DNA of 64,000 bases from Geobacter sp. (GTDB taxonomy: Bacteria; Desulfobacterota; Desulfuromonadia; Geobacterales; Geobacteraceae): positions 927-64,926 of the forward strand of contig DNJC01000153.1 of the NCBI GenBank assembly GCA_003490025.1, written 5' to 3'. The notes beneath the pieces are model-generated. The model searched no databases. It was not told the origin of the DNA and saw only the letters and a list, made by a program, of their open reading frames with translations. Within the stretch, counting starts at the first letter, position 1; each line of letters begins with the position of its first letter. Both the position numbers and the translations under genes were made by a program. This document shows, piece after piece, positions 15,892 through 24,414 of the stretch.

Positions 15892-16718
15892 TGCGCGCCA
15901 GGAAACGGTCCCGGAACTTCATCCCTGTCATTTCGGCCGTCGCCCTTCTCCTCGCTGTCGCGCTCCCGCTCGAGGCAGGCCGGGCTGAGGGCGCCGATCA
16001 GCCGGAAACGGTCTGCATCCAGTGCCACGGCTCCCTCCCGGACCAGCTGGGGGCGCCGGTCAAGCTGTGGCGCAACAGCATACATGCGGACAACGGCATC
16101 TCCTGCAACAGCTGCCACGGCGGCGATCCGAAGAACGCGGCGGTCGCCATGAACCCCTCACACGGGTTCATCGGAGCCCCGGGAGAGGACGAGGTACCTG
16201 CTTTCTGCGGGCGCTGCCACCCCGGGGTGCTCAAGGACTACCTCGCCAGCGCCCACGGCAGGGCCCTGGGGAAGGGGGGGCCGAACTGCGTCACCTGCCA
16301 CAGCAACCACGAGGTCATGAAGGCTTCTTTGAACCTGATCAACGAGAAGAGCTGCAGCCGCTGCCACAGCTTCGAGCGGGCCAGGGTGATCAGGGCCGCC
16401 ATGCAGCAGACCGAAAGTCATATAGTGGGGATTTCGGGAAGGATCGCGGGATTCCGTGCGATGGGCGTCGATACTGAACGGCTGGACAAGGGGCTTTTCG
16501 CGGTGCGAAACAGTTTCCACTCGCTGTTTCACGAGGTCCACGTGGAGAGAGTGAGGGCGGAATCGACGAAGATAAACGCCGAACTGGGGAAGCTGGACCG
16601 GGATCTGAAGGTTATCGAGGATGCCCATGCCAGGCGCAAGGTAGCCGGGGCGATCGCCGTTTCTTTCATGCTGCTCATGGCCTTGTTGTTCCACCTGCTC
16701 AGAAAGACGTGCAAGTAG
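15888..16718 (+). CDS. Membrane-anchored pentahaem c-type cytochrome of the bc complex
   Basis: 276 residues from the ATG at 15888, which overlaps the cytochrome b stop (ATGA). The signal/anchor (about residues 8-30) is followed by five CXXCH sites: CIQCH, CNSCH, CGRCH, CVTCH and CSRCH. A long helical region with coiled-coil character (about 165-245) follows, then a C-terminal membrane helix (AIAVSFMLLMALLFHLL) and a short basic tail. Tight coupling to the Rieske and cytochrome b genes makes it the electron acceptor subunit replacing cytochrome c1. The frame is also open upstream to 15675, but that part overlaps cytochrome b and lacks a start signal. Confidence 0.92.
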   Translation: MMRARKRSRNFIPVISAVALLLAVALPLEAGRAEGADQPETVCIQCHGSLPDQLGAPVKLWRNSIHADNGISCNSCHGGDPKNAAVAMNPSHGFIGAPGEDEVPAFCGRCHPGVLKDYLASAHGRALGKGGPNCVTCHSNHEVMKASLNLINEKSCSRCHSFERARVIRAAMQQTESHIVGISGRIAGFRAMGVDTERLDKGLFAVRNSFHSLFHEVHVERVRAESTKINAELGKLDRDLKVIEDAHARRKVAGAIAVSFMLLMALLFHLLRKTCK

Positions 16719-16733
16719 TGTGACGCGGTAACC

Positions 16734-17222
16734 CTAGAGTTTCTTCAGGCCGAAAAGAAACCGGTCGTAGTACACCTTACCTTCGCGGATCAGTGGATGG
16801 GTGATGCGCGCCAGAGGGGCGCAGGGAGACGGGCCGAAGAGAACGCCGGGCGGGACGCTTTTGGTGACCACGCTCCCCGCCACGACGACAGATCCCTCGC
16901 CGATCGTCACCCCGTTCAGGATGGTGCAGTTCGGCCCTATGAATACGCCCCTCTCGATGACCACCTTCCCGCTCCCCTGGTCCAGGGATCTGTCACCGAG
17001 GTAGAAATGCGCGAATATCGTGCACCCGAGGCCGATGGTGACGTTGTCGCCGATGACGATCTTCTCCGGATGTATTTCGTCTATGTAGACCAGTTGGCTT
17101 ATCCACACGTTCTTCCCGAGTTGCACCCCGCGTATCCTGTGCAGCCACGGCCTCAGCGTGTAGCCTCCGGGAAGCACCATGGCAAGCTTTCCCAGCAACC
17201 TGTGTAGCAGATTACCTGCCAT
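16734..17222 (-). CDS. Hexapeptide-repeat (left-handed beta-helix) acyltransferase
   Basis: 162 residues, GGAGAA upstream. After a basic N-terminus the sequence is a run of hexapeptide units ([LIV]-G-x-x-x-x), e.g. IGDNVTIGLGCTIF, IGPNCTILNGVTIGEGSVVVAGSVVT, typical of WcaF/NodL/maa-type O- or N-acyltransferases. The Pro-rich turn near VPPGVLFGPSP is the usual end of the helix. It closes a five-gene leftward operon (AsnB, acyl ligase, NadE-like, ACP, this gene), 18 nt after the ACP gene. Given the ACP next door, an acyl-ACP donor is possible as well as acetyl-CoA. Confidence 0.85.
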   Translation of the reverse strand: MAGNLLHRLLGKLAMVLPGGYTLRPWLHRIRGVQLGKNVWISQLVYIDEIHPEKIVIGDNVTIGLGCTIFAHFYLGDRSLDQGSGKVVIERGVFIGPNCTILNGVTIGEGSVVVAGSVVTKSVPPGVLFGPSPCAPLARITHPLIREGKVYYDRFLFGLKKL

Positions 17223-17240
17223 CGCTTTTCTCCTTCCTGG

Positions 17241-17513
17241 TCAATCCGAAGAAGGGCAAGCCTCTCCCCCCGCTCGTTTTTTTCCTTCAATGAACGCCGC
17301 CACCCTGCTGATGGAATCGAGGTTCTCCGGAACGAGTTCCTCGTCCTCGACGTCTATCAGGTACCGATCCTGGATGAAGGCCACCAACTGCAGGATCCCG
17401 GTCGAGTCCACGATACCTTCCTTGACGAAGGAACTGTCGTTGCTGAGCCCCCCTTCCTCGCCGAAGAGGAAGTTTTCCACGATGAAATTTCTGATATCTT
17501 CGTGCAAACTCAT
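17241..17513 (-). CDS. Acyl carrier protein
   Basis: 90 residues, strong AAGGAGG upstream. Four-helix ACP pattern with the phosphopantetheine attachment Ser in GIVDSTGILQL (DSx in place of the fatty-acid DSL), acidic helix II and a hydrophobic core. The DST motif and the neighbours (AMP-forming ligase, acyltransferase) argue for a dedicated carrier in a secondary pathway, not the housekeeping AcpP. A 4'-phosphopantetheinyl transferase is needed from elsewhere. The last residues are a divergent polar tail. Confidence 0.88.
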   Translation of the reverse strand: MSLHEDIRNFIVENFLFGEEGGLSNDSSFVKEGIVDSTGILQLVAFIQDRYLIDVEDEELVPENLDSISRVAAFIEGKKRAGGEACPSSD

Positions 17514-17538
17514 CTGCTGCCTCCTTTTTAGCTGGTTT

Positions 17539-18537
17539 TCACTCGCCGCGACCCCAGGTTATCTCCTCCACCAGCAAAGGCGGAAGATGCAGGTAACGGG
17601 TCGTGCTCCGCTTCATGTCGATGTCCTGGAAAACCTTCTCCACCTGCTCCGGCTGCAGGCCGATTGCGGCGGCCACGCTCCCGGCAGGAACCCCGTTGTT
17701 CTTGGCGAAAAGACAGAGGTCCATCTTGTCGTAGGGGAGCGAAAAGTAGAATTCGTCCTGCCCCTGCGGGAGGGAATAGGTGTCGGTGGTCGGCTTCCGT
17801 GTCCTGATCTCCTCCGGAACCCCCAGGTACTCGGCGAGCAGGTAGACCTGGGACTTGTACAGGTGGGCTATCGGCTTGATGTCGGCCGCGCCGTCCCCCA
17901 GCTTGACGAAGAACCCCTGGTCATACTCCAGCCGGTTCGGGGTTCCCGCCACTGCAAAGTTGAGGCGGTCGGCGTGGTAGTATTCCAGCATCTTGCGTAT
18001 CCGCTGCTTGAAGTTCGTGGCCGCCACGATCTCCAGGAAAGGCTTGAACGGGAGCCGGACCGTGGCAACTGCAGCGTGAGGGTCCTGCGTCACCAGGTGG
18101 AACGCGGTGAACCCGGGGCGCTCCATCACGCCGGAGATGACGATCTTGGACTTCCACCCTGCACCGTACTCGGGAACCACCATTCTTACCGCGTTTTCAT
18201 ACCGCGCATAGAAACCGACGGAGTCGAGTATCCCGGAGATGTCCTCGACCTCCGTCTCGATCCCGAGGAACCGGGCCACCTTGCTGCTTAGTTGCATAGT
18301 CTCCTGCGCCGAGTGCCGCTCCGGCATTTCCAAGCCGAGGACCCTCTCCATCCCCAGGGCCCTGACCGCAAGGGCCGCCGTTACACTGCTGTCTATTCCG
18401 CCGGAAAGGGCGACCACCAGGCCTCGCCTCTTGACCTGGGTCAGCATGAGTTCCCGGATACGGCCACAGATCCTGGCGCACTCCAGCTCCGTGTCCAGAT
18501 TGAGCACCTCTTTGGAAAAATCCGCCGCTACTTTCAT
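17539..18537 (-). CDS. NadE-like ATP-dependent amide-forming enzyme (NAD synthase family)
   Basis: 332 residues, start after AAGGAAGGTGA. PP-loop SGGIDSS near residue 45 and NadE-specific stretches: NFKQRIRKMLEYYHA, GTPNRLEYDQGFFVKLGDG and ADIKPIAHLYKSQV. No glutaminase domain, so ammonia-dependent by itself. Compared with typical NadE there is an insert of about 50 residues between the PP-loop and the RIRKM helix, and the usual GTGNKSE is GTPNRLE. It sits between the acyl ligase and ACP genes and close to an AsnB amidotransferase. It may therefore amidate a pathway intermediate instead of making NAD; the family assignment is firm, the substrate is not. Confidence 0.8.
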   Translation of the reverse strand: MKVAADFSKEVLNLDTELECARICGRIRELMLTQVKRRGLVVALSGGIDSSVTAALAVRALGMERVLGLEMPERHSAQETMQLSSKVARFLGIETEVEDISGILDSVGFYARYENAVRMVVPEYGAGWKSKIVISGVMERPGFTAFHLVTQDPHAAVATVRLPFKPFLEIVAATNFKQRIRKMLEYYHADRLNFAVAGTPNRLEYDQGFFVKLGDGAADIKPIAHLYKSQVYLLAEYLGVPEEIRTRKPTTDTYSLPQGQDEFYFSLPYDKMDLCLFAKNNGVPAGSVAAAIGLQPEQVEKVFQDIDMKRSTTRYLHLPPLLVEEITWGRGE

Positions 18538-18621
18538 ACCGTCACCTTCCTTGCGAGATGGGTGGGGACGGTTCGCCGATCCCCCGATGAACGATGAGCA
18601 AAAGAGTGTATCAGCGCTGGT

Positions 18622-20178
18622 TCACCTCGCAGACGCGAGGCAAGCCGCACGGTCAATCTTGCCACTTGGGTATTTCGGGAGATTCGCCAGGAACCTGATC
18701 TCCCCGGGGACCTTGTGCCTTGGCAGTTTCGCGTGGCAAAGGGAAAGGAGATCCCGTTCGCAGGTGGCGCCTCCCAGCGGCACCGCGAACGCGACCAGCC
18801 TTTTGCCCAGGAGTTCGTCATCTACCCCGACCACAGCCACCTCGAGCAGCATCCCGGTCGACATCAGGGCATCCTCTATCTCCTGCGGATCGATACGGTG
18901 CCCGCCCACTTTCAGCAGGTCGTCTTTTCGGCCGGTGACATAGAGGTACCCATCCTGGTCGCAATAACCGATGTCGCCGGTGTGGTACCCGTTTTCGTCA
19001 AGCACGCGCGCCGTGGCCTCGGCGTCCTTCCAGTACCCCATCATGATGTTTGCCCCGGAGGCCACCAGCTCGCCAGGCTGGCCGTCCCGGAGTTCGCACC
19101 CGTTCTCATCCAGGACCCGGACGGTCACACCGGGGATGGGTCGCCCTATCGACTCCAGTTTTTCGGGCAGCCGCTCCGGCTCAACGTAGGTGAGTCGCGC
19201 GGCGGCCTCCGTGGCGCCGTACATGATGTACAGCCTCGTGTGGGCGGGAAGAACCCGCAGCAGCTTCTCCTTGATCTCCCTGGACATGTGCCCTCCGGCT
19301 TGAGTGCAGTAGCGGAGGGAGGGGAGCTTTTCCCGGAACGCCGGCAAGGGAGACCGGTGCAACAAGTAGGCGTAGGTGGAGGGAACGCCGGAGAACCCAG
19401 TCACCCCTTCTGCCGCCATCTGCCGGATGACCGACGCGGTGTAGCCGAAGTCGTTGTTCACCACCACGGTTCCGCCGACAGCTACATGCGTGTTCAGAAG
19501 AGATTTCCCCATCACGTAGAAGAAGGGAAGCACGACCATCTGGATATCCTTCTCGGAGAGCTTCAGGTATTGCACTATCGAATTCGTGTTGGTGATGATG
19601 TTGCTGTGGGACAGCATCACCCCCTTAGGTTTACCTGTCGAACCGGAGGTATAGATGATACTCGCGAGGCTTGAGGGGAGGTGAGTCCCTCCCGGGTTCT
19701 GCATCTCGGCGTCGGAGACGATCTCATCCAACCTGACGACACTGCATCGCCTGGAGCCCCATGCCGCGGACGGCCCGTCGACGACCACGAGGGGGATACC
19801 GAGGCAGTCCGTATCGATCTCCTGAAGAACGCGCTCAGACTCGCCGCAAACTATCACCGCCCGAGGCTGCAACTCGTGGAGAAGACCGGCAAGGGAATCA
19901 GCCTTGATTTCGCTGTTCAGCGGCACGGCTGCCGCGCCAGCCTTGAGGATGCCGTAGTAGCTCACCACATACTCAATGCCGTTTTTAAGCAGCATGACTA
20001 CCCGATCGCCTGAGCCAATACCATGCTGGAGCAGGCAGGCGGCAAGCCGGTTAGCCCTGAAGTTGGCCTGTCGGTAGGTTATCCGCTGGTCGTCCTGGAC
20101 AAACGCCGCCTTGTCGGGGTACCTCTCGGCGCTGTTTTCCAAAAAACCATGCACGGTCGTGATCTTCGAGTGTTCCAT
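18622..20178 (-). CDS. AMP-forming acyl-CoA/acyl-ACP ligase (ANL superfamily)
   Basis: 518 residues from the ATG at 20176-20178, preceded by GGAGC. An upstream in-frame ATG at 20224-20226 overlaps the asnB stop and is an alternative. ANL motifs: P-loop-like YTSGSTGKPKG, MYGATEAA, TGDIGYCDQDGYLYVTGRKDD and the C-terminal catalytic Lys in KYPSGKID. It activates a carboxylate as the acyl-AMP and loads it on CoA or, given the ACP gene in the operon, on the carrier. It resembles exosortase-A-system-associated acyl ligases, but that is from memory of the family, not a search. Confidence 0.88.
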   Translation of the reverse strand: MEHSKITTVHGFLENSAERYPDKAAFVQDDQRITYRQANFRANRLAACLLQHGIGSGDRVVMLLKNGIEYVVSYYGILKAGAAAVPLNSEIKADSLAGLLHELQPRAVIVCGESERVLQEIDTDCLGIPLVVVDGPSAAWGSRRCSVVRLDEIVSDAEMQNPGGTHLPSSLASIIYTSGSTGKPKGVMLSHSNIITNTNSIVQYLKLSEKDIQMVVLPFFYVMGKSLLNTHVAVGGTVVVNNDFGYTASVIRQMAAEGVTGFSGVPSTYAYLLHRSPLPAFREKLPSLRYCTQAGGHMSREIKEKLLRVLPAHTRLYIMYGATEAAARLTYVEPERLPEKLESIGRPIPGVTVRVLDENGCELRDGQPGELVASGANIMMGYWKDAEATARVLDENGYHTGDIGYCDQDGYLYVTGRKDDLLKVGGHRIDPQEIEDALMSTGMLLEVAVVGVDDELLGKRLVAFAVPLGGATCERDLLSLCHAKLPRHKVPGEIRFLANLPKYPSGKIDRAACLASAR

Positions 20179-20218
20179 TTTTGCTCCATAAACGGCAACG
20201 GGATGGGACGGGATTGCA

Positions 20219-22216
20219 TCAATCATTGACCTGCAGCGTGTCGCCGTACACGATGCGGTCCGGGCGTACCTGGTTCGTCTCGCGAACCCGTGGCGTCGCC
20301 AGGAATTGCCGGTGCAAGATCTGGGTTGTGAGCGCCCCGATGAGTGCCATGTTTTCAAACTCGCTTGCCAGGCCCGGGTGGGAATTCCGAATCTTCGCGT
20401 GAAGTCTTACCATCTTAACTGGGTTGAAATAGCCGTAATCCCTCAGGCGCTCCTCGGAAAGCATCTCGTCGACGTAGTCGGCGGGGGCCTCAGGGGAAAA
20501 TAGTTCTCCTATCGGGGCACGGTACGGCTGCTTGCCCCTCTGCGTGATACTTTTGGGGATCTGACCCATGAAAGCCCTTTTGAGCAGATATTTTTCGTCC
20601 AGGCCACGGATCTTCCATTTGGCCGGCAACCGGAAAGCGAAATCTATCACCCTGTGGTCAAGGAACGGGTGTCGCATCTCGACCGAATGGGCCATGCCGA
20701 CCCTGTCGCCTTGGGAGGAGAGGAGAAAATTGGAAAGGAAGATCTCCATCTCCAGAACCTGCGCTTTCGAGAGGAGGTCGCGATCGACGAACCCATCCGG
20801 GAGCCACTTGGCCAGTTCCTCAACCGGCCGATACCCGGTCAGCGAAGCAAGGCAATCATCGGACAGGAAACCGAGATTTTTCGTCCCGCTCCCCCAGCGC
20901 ACGGCGTGAGAGAAAAACGGGTCTTGAAGCTTTTGCGGATCCACGGCGAAGAAGCTTTGCAGGAAGGAACGCCCCCTGGAAGGGTTCCGGAAAACGTAGG
21001 GATAAAGCCTCTCCAGCAGAAGCGGGCGGCGCGTCGATCCCGGCTCCTTTCCCCAATACCCGCGAATCTTAGCCTCTTTGAAGATGTGGTAGCCTCCCAG
21101 GATTTCGTCAGCACCCTCCCCTGAGAGGACAACCTTGTAGCCCTCTGAACGGACGAGGCCTGAAAGCATGTACATCGGCACCGGCGAACTGCGCAGCAAA
21201 GGCTTTTCGCAGTGCCAGACCGTTTCCGGCAGCAGCCTCCGGATCTCCTCGTTACTGACCTGGATCTGACGGTTATCCGTTTCGAGAAACCGTATCATTT
21301 CCTGCTGCGGCGAGCTTTCGTCGAAGCTGCTGGTCTCAAAGCCAAGGGAGAAGGTCTTAAGATGGCTCCGGCAGTTGCGGGCGACAAGGGTGGTGATGAT
21401 GGAAGAGTCAAGCCCTCCGCTTAGGTAGGCGCCGACCGGGACATCGGCTCGCAACCTCAGCCGCACCGCATCGTTCAGCAGTTCCCGCAACTGCTCGACG
21501 GCGTCGTCAATTACCAACCTGCTGCTCTCCTCGCGCGAATGAAAGGGTATGCTCCAGTACGGAACCGGTTCGGCGCTACCGCTGCCGACCAGCATGAAGT
21601 GCCCCGGCGGCAGCTCCTTGATACCCCGGAAAAGGCTCCTCCCTGGCAGCGTCGTCCAGAAAACAAAGACCTGGCTCAGCGCTTCAAGGTCAACTTCGCG
21701 CGTAGCGTCAACGGCAAGAATGGCCTTTGCCTCAGATGCGAACAAGAAGGCGCCTGACGCCGACGTTGCGTAGTAGAGCGGCCTGATTCCCATACGGTCC
21801 CTGGCGAGAAAGAGTTCCTTTTTCCGGCGATCCCAGATTGCCAGCGCGAACTGGCCGTTGATTCTACCGAGACACCCAGTGCCATATTCTTCATAAAGGT
21901 GCAAAAGGACCTCGGTGTCCGTCTCAGTGCTGAAACGATGTCCCTTCGCAACCAACTCATCCTTGAGCTCGAGGTAGTTGAAGGCCTCCCCGTTATATAC
22001 GATCCAGAGGTCGCCGTTTTCGTTACCGATCGGTTGCGTCCCGCCATCGATGCCGATGATGCTCAGGCGCAGTTGCCCTAGAGCCACACCGCCGTCAAGA
22101 TATACCCCCGATTCGTCGGGCCCGCGGTAATGCAGGGGGGAGATCATCGCAACGATCTGGTCCAGGTCGGGCGGCTTGTTCCCTGCCACATCAACTATTC
22201 CAGCAATGCCACACAA
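20219..22216 (-). CDS. asnB: Asparagine synthase (glutamine-hydrolysing) family amidotransferase
   Basis: 665 residues. The N-terminal class II glutaminase domain has the nucleophile Cys2 (MCGIAGI), with HYRGPDESG and YNGEAFNYLEL. The C-terminal synthetase domain has the PP-loop SGGLDSS near residue 265 and SGEGADEILGGY. In full, it transfers glutamine-derived ammonia to an adenylated carboxylate. Its position first in an operon with an acyl ligase, NadE-like enzyme, ACP and acyltransferase, next to an exopolysaccharide locus, suits the AsnB paralogues that modify surface polymers (WbpS/XrtA-associated type) more than cellular asparagine synthesis. The stop overlaps an alternative start of the ligase. 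Confidence 0.9.
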   Translation of the reverse strand: MCGIAGIVDVAGNKPPDLDQIVAMISPLHYRGPDESGVYLDGGVALGQLRLSIIGIDGGTQPIGNENGDLWIVYNGEAFNYLELKDELVAKGHRFSTETDTEVLLHLYEEYGTGCLGRINGQFALAIWDRRKKELFLARDRMGIRPLYYATSASGAFLFASEAKAILAVDATREVDLEALSQVFVFWTTLPGRSLFRGIKELPPGHFMLVGSGSAEPVPYWSIPFHSREESSRLVIDDAVEQLRELLNDAVRLRLRADVPVGAYLSGGLDSSIITTLVARNCRSHLKTFSLGFETSSFDESSPQQEMIRFLETDNRQIQVSNEEIRRLLPETVWHCEKPLLRSSPVPMYMLSGLVRSEGYKVVLSGEGADEILGGYHIFKEAKIRGYWGKEPGSTRRPLLLERLYPYVFRNPSRGRSFLQSFFAVDPQKLQDPFFSHAVRWGSGTKNLGFLSDDCLASLTGYRPVEELAKWLPDGFVDRDLLSKAQVLEMEIFLSNFLLSSQGDRVGMAHSVEMRHPFLDHRVIDFAFRLPAKWKIRGLDEKYLLKRAFMGQIPKSITQRGKQPYRAPIGELFSPEAPADYVDEMLSEERLRDYGYFNPVKMVRLHAKIRNSHPGLASEFENMALIGALTTQILHRQFLATPRVRETNQVRPDRIVYGDTLQVND

Positions 22217-22558
22217 ATTCGCACCCCCATCCGTTCCGGAAACCCAAATTTCCCGGACAACCTTTAGCCGACGGCAGGTTCCTCATCAACCTCGACACGG
22301 TCCGCGACGCCTAGATTTAACGTTGCCCACATTACCCTTGCCCGCCGAGCATCTACCCCGGCAAGACATTAAACTATACCAATGTGAAATAAGTAAGCAA
22401 CGTCGGGATTTACTTTGGACGGGGGTTAGAGGGGAGCAAAAGGGATGGGTGACAGGGGGAGCGTCAATCGAAGGATCGTCGCTAACGGTGATGACCGTCA
22501 CAAATGCCAACCACGAAGCGTGGTACGGTCTCCCAATACAAATCTGGCGAAGCACCAG
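22217..22558. other. Divergent non-coding region with asnB leader
   Basis: No gene seen. It holds the leftward promoter of the asnB operon with a 150-nt leader and, to the right, the presumed promoter of the riboswitch transcript, which I could not pin down. Confidence 0.5.
22373..22400 (-). promoter_or_regulatory. Sigma-70-type promoter of the asnB operon
   Basis: On the minus strand TTGCTT (22395-22400), a 16-nt spacer and TATAGT (22373-22378). The predicted start is near 22366, about 150 nt before the asnB ATG. Confidence 0.5.
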
Positions 22559-22561
22559 GAT

Positions 22562-22641
22562 ATACGATAATACTAAAACTTCCGCGAGGAAGTGACGGAA
22601 AGCCTATTGGGTCTCACGCAGACAGCCGGGTCGCCGAAATA
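22562..22641 (+). ncRNA. GEMM-I riboswitch aptamer, resembling the Geobacter cGAMP-sensing GEMM-Ib type
   Basis: The segment reads AATACTAAAAC, then a hairpin ACTTCC-GCGA-GGAAGT (22578-22593) with a GNRA tetraloop, then GACGGAAAGCC (22594-22604), then a GTCT/AGAC hairpin (22611-22623), then AGCCGGGTCGCCGA (22624-22637). Order and conserved blocks match GEMM-I: tetraloop stem, GAC-G-AAAGCC junction, second stem, GCCGGGT-GCCGA. The AATACTAAA start and GCGGAAAGCC-like junction are those I recall from the Geobacter Gs1761 riboswitch, which prefers 3',3'-cGAMP over c-di-GMP. Ligand choice here is inferred. The aptamer precedes a secreted FN3 protein gene and runs into a terminator. Confidence 0.85.
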
Positions 22642-22668
22642 TCTCACGATATCGGTCCCGGCTTTTTT
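22624..22668 (+). terminator. Riboswitch-controlled intrinsic terminator
   Basis: AGCCGGG (22624-22630) pairs with CCCGGCT (22657-22663). An inner CCGAAATATC/GATATCGG stem closes a TCAC loop, and a run of six T follows (22663-22668). The 5' arm is the conserved 3' strand of the aptamer, so folding of aptamer and terminator exclude each other. Ligand binding should prevent termination (ON switch). Confidence 0.85.
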
Positions 22669-22835
22669 GCGTCCGCCGATCGGACGAAGGGTGCGGCGGG
22701 AGTCGCCGCAGGGAAGCCGGAAGCAGCAGGAAAGAAAAAAACCGCACGGCGCAGCGTAAAGCTCCGCGGGCCCCGGGGTCCGGCGGTTGACAACAGGACG
22801 CACCGCAGCGCCACAACCAAGGAGGCATCAGATCT

Positions 22836-24335
22836 ATGAGGTTAAGAAACATCGGCAACATGGCAGTTTCACGCATCGCGGTCATCGCGCTGCTAATGAT
22901 GACCATGACGGCGCTCTACCTCGCCCCCACCGCGGCCAGCGCCGCCCAGGCGACACTGTCGTGGTCGGCACCTACCACCTATACGGATGGTACACCGTTA
23001 TCCGGTCTCAGTGGCTATACGGTCCATGCCGGAACCACTGCGGGGAACTACTCCCAGCACATCTCCGTCGGCAACACAACGAACTACACGATGGCGAGCC
23101 TGAACGACGGGACCACCTATTACTTTGCTGTCTCGGCAATCGACACCTCCGGGATCTCCAGCAAGGTGTCTAACGAGGTATCCTTCACCACACCGGTGCC
23201 GCCGCCTCCCACCGCTCTCTACACCCTGACCGCCTCGGCGGGCAGCGGCGGGTCGATCACCCCCTCCGGCGCGGTTGCGGTTACCCAGGGGACCAGCCAG
23301 ACCTTCGCCATCACCCCGGCCACCGGTTACAAGATCGCAGGGGTCACGGTTGACGGGGTCTCGGTCGGTGCCGTCGCGAGCTACACTTTCAGCAACATCG
23401 CGGCCAATCACACCATCGCAGCCAGCTTCGCAAGCACAGCCACAACCACCTCCGCCACCTGGCAGAATCAAGCCATCGCCCCGCAGACCGGGACCTTCAC
23501 GGCGATATACACCGCGACCCCCGGCGCCAACAACATCGACGCGGTCTCCGGCTTCTCCCCGCTGCAGGCCACGGCCTACCTCGGGATGGCTGCCCAGGTA
23601 CGTTTCAACACCGCAGGCACCATGGACGTGCGCAACGGCGGCGCCTACGCGGCAAAGGTTGCAGTCCCCTACTCCGCAGGAAAGACCTACCGGATCCGGA
23701 TGGTAGTCAACGTCCCCACCCATCGTTATGACGTCTACGTGACCCCTCAGGGTGGCGTCGAGACGCAGATAGCTGCTGCGTACGCATTCAGGACGGAACA
23801 GGCGACCGCCTCGACGCTAGGCTACTTCAGCAGCTTTGCCGGCACCGGCACTCAGCAGTTGACCGGTCTGTCCGTGACCGCCAACAACCCCATGACCGCC
23901 AGTTCCACCGTCTGGCAGAACCAGCCGATCAACTCACAAAGCGGGACCTTCACGGCCAGCTTCGACTTGATCCCCAGCGCCAACAACATCGATGCAGTAA
24001 CCGGGTTCTCGCCGCTGGCAGCAAAGGCATACACGGACCTGGCAACCGCGATCCGCTTCAACACAGCCGGCACCATGGACGTCCGTAACGGTAGTGCCTA
24101 CGCGGCAAAGGTAGCGCTCCCCTACTCCGCAGGAAAGACCTACCGGGTAAGGATGGTGATCTACGTCCCCACCCACCGCTACGACGTCTACGTGACCCCC
24201 CCGGGCGGGGCCGAGACCCAGATTGCAGCTGGCTACGCATTCAGGACCGAACAGGCAGCCGCCACCGCGCTCAACAACGTCAGCATCTATGCAGGAATCG
24301 GGAGCCATCAGTTGCTGAACCTGTCGCTCAAGTAA
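22836..24335 (+). CDS. Secreted FN3-domain protein with duplicated C-terminal modules
   Basis: 499 residues with a signal peptide (to about TAASAAQ). Order: one fibronectin type III domain (about 35-125, with TLSWSAPTTYTDGTPL and YYFAVSAIDTSG), then a bacterial repeat of the InlB-B/GGSITPSG type (about 130-200), then two near-identical modules of ~145 residues (starting at about TWQNQAI and VWQNQPI). Each module contains NNIDAV-GFSPL, AGTMDVRNG and HRYDVYVTP. The tandem modules look lectin- or jelly-roll-like but I do not recognise the family. No PEP-CTERM or sortase tail. The leader carries the GEMM-I riboswitch, so a cyclic dinucleotide should control expression. A beta-helix protein gene follows in the same direction. 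Confidence 0.82.
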   Translation: MRLRNIGNMAVSRIAVIALLMMTMTALYLAPTAASAAQATLSWSAPTTYTDGTPLSGLSGYTVHAGTTAGNYSQHISVGNTTNYTMASLNDGTTYYFAVSAIDTSGISSKVSNEVSFTTPVPPPPTALYTLTASAGSGGSITPSGAVAVTQGTSQTFAITPATGYKIAGVTVDGVSVGAVASYTFSNIAANHTIAASFASTATTTSATWQNQAIAPQTGTFTAIYTATPGANNIDAVSGFSPLQATAYLGMAAQVRFNTAGTMDVRNGGAYAAKVAVPYSAGKTYRIRMVVNVPTHRYDVYVTPQGGVETQIAAAYAFRTEQATASTLGYFSSFAGTGTQQLTGLSVTANNPMTASSTVWQNQPINSQSGTFTASFDLIPSANNIDAVTGFSPLAAKAYTDLATAIRFNTAGTMDVRNGSAYAAKVALPYSAGKTYRVRMVIYVPTHRYDVYVTPPGGAETQIAAGYAFRTEQAAATALNNVSIYAGIGSHQLLNLSLK

Positions 24336-24414
24336 GGTGCGATCGCAAAATCACCAGCTTTCATAACGCCCGTGCGCTATATTTAGTAACGACGGGCAGC
24401 ACATGAGGATACTA

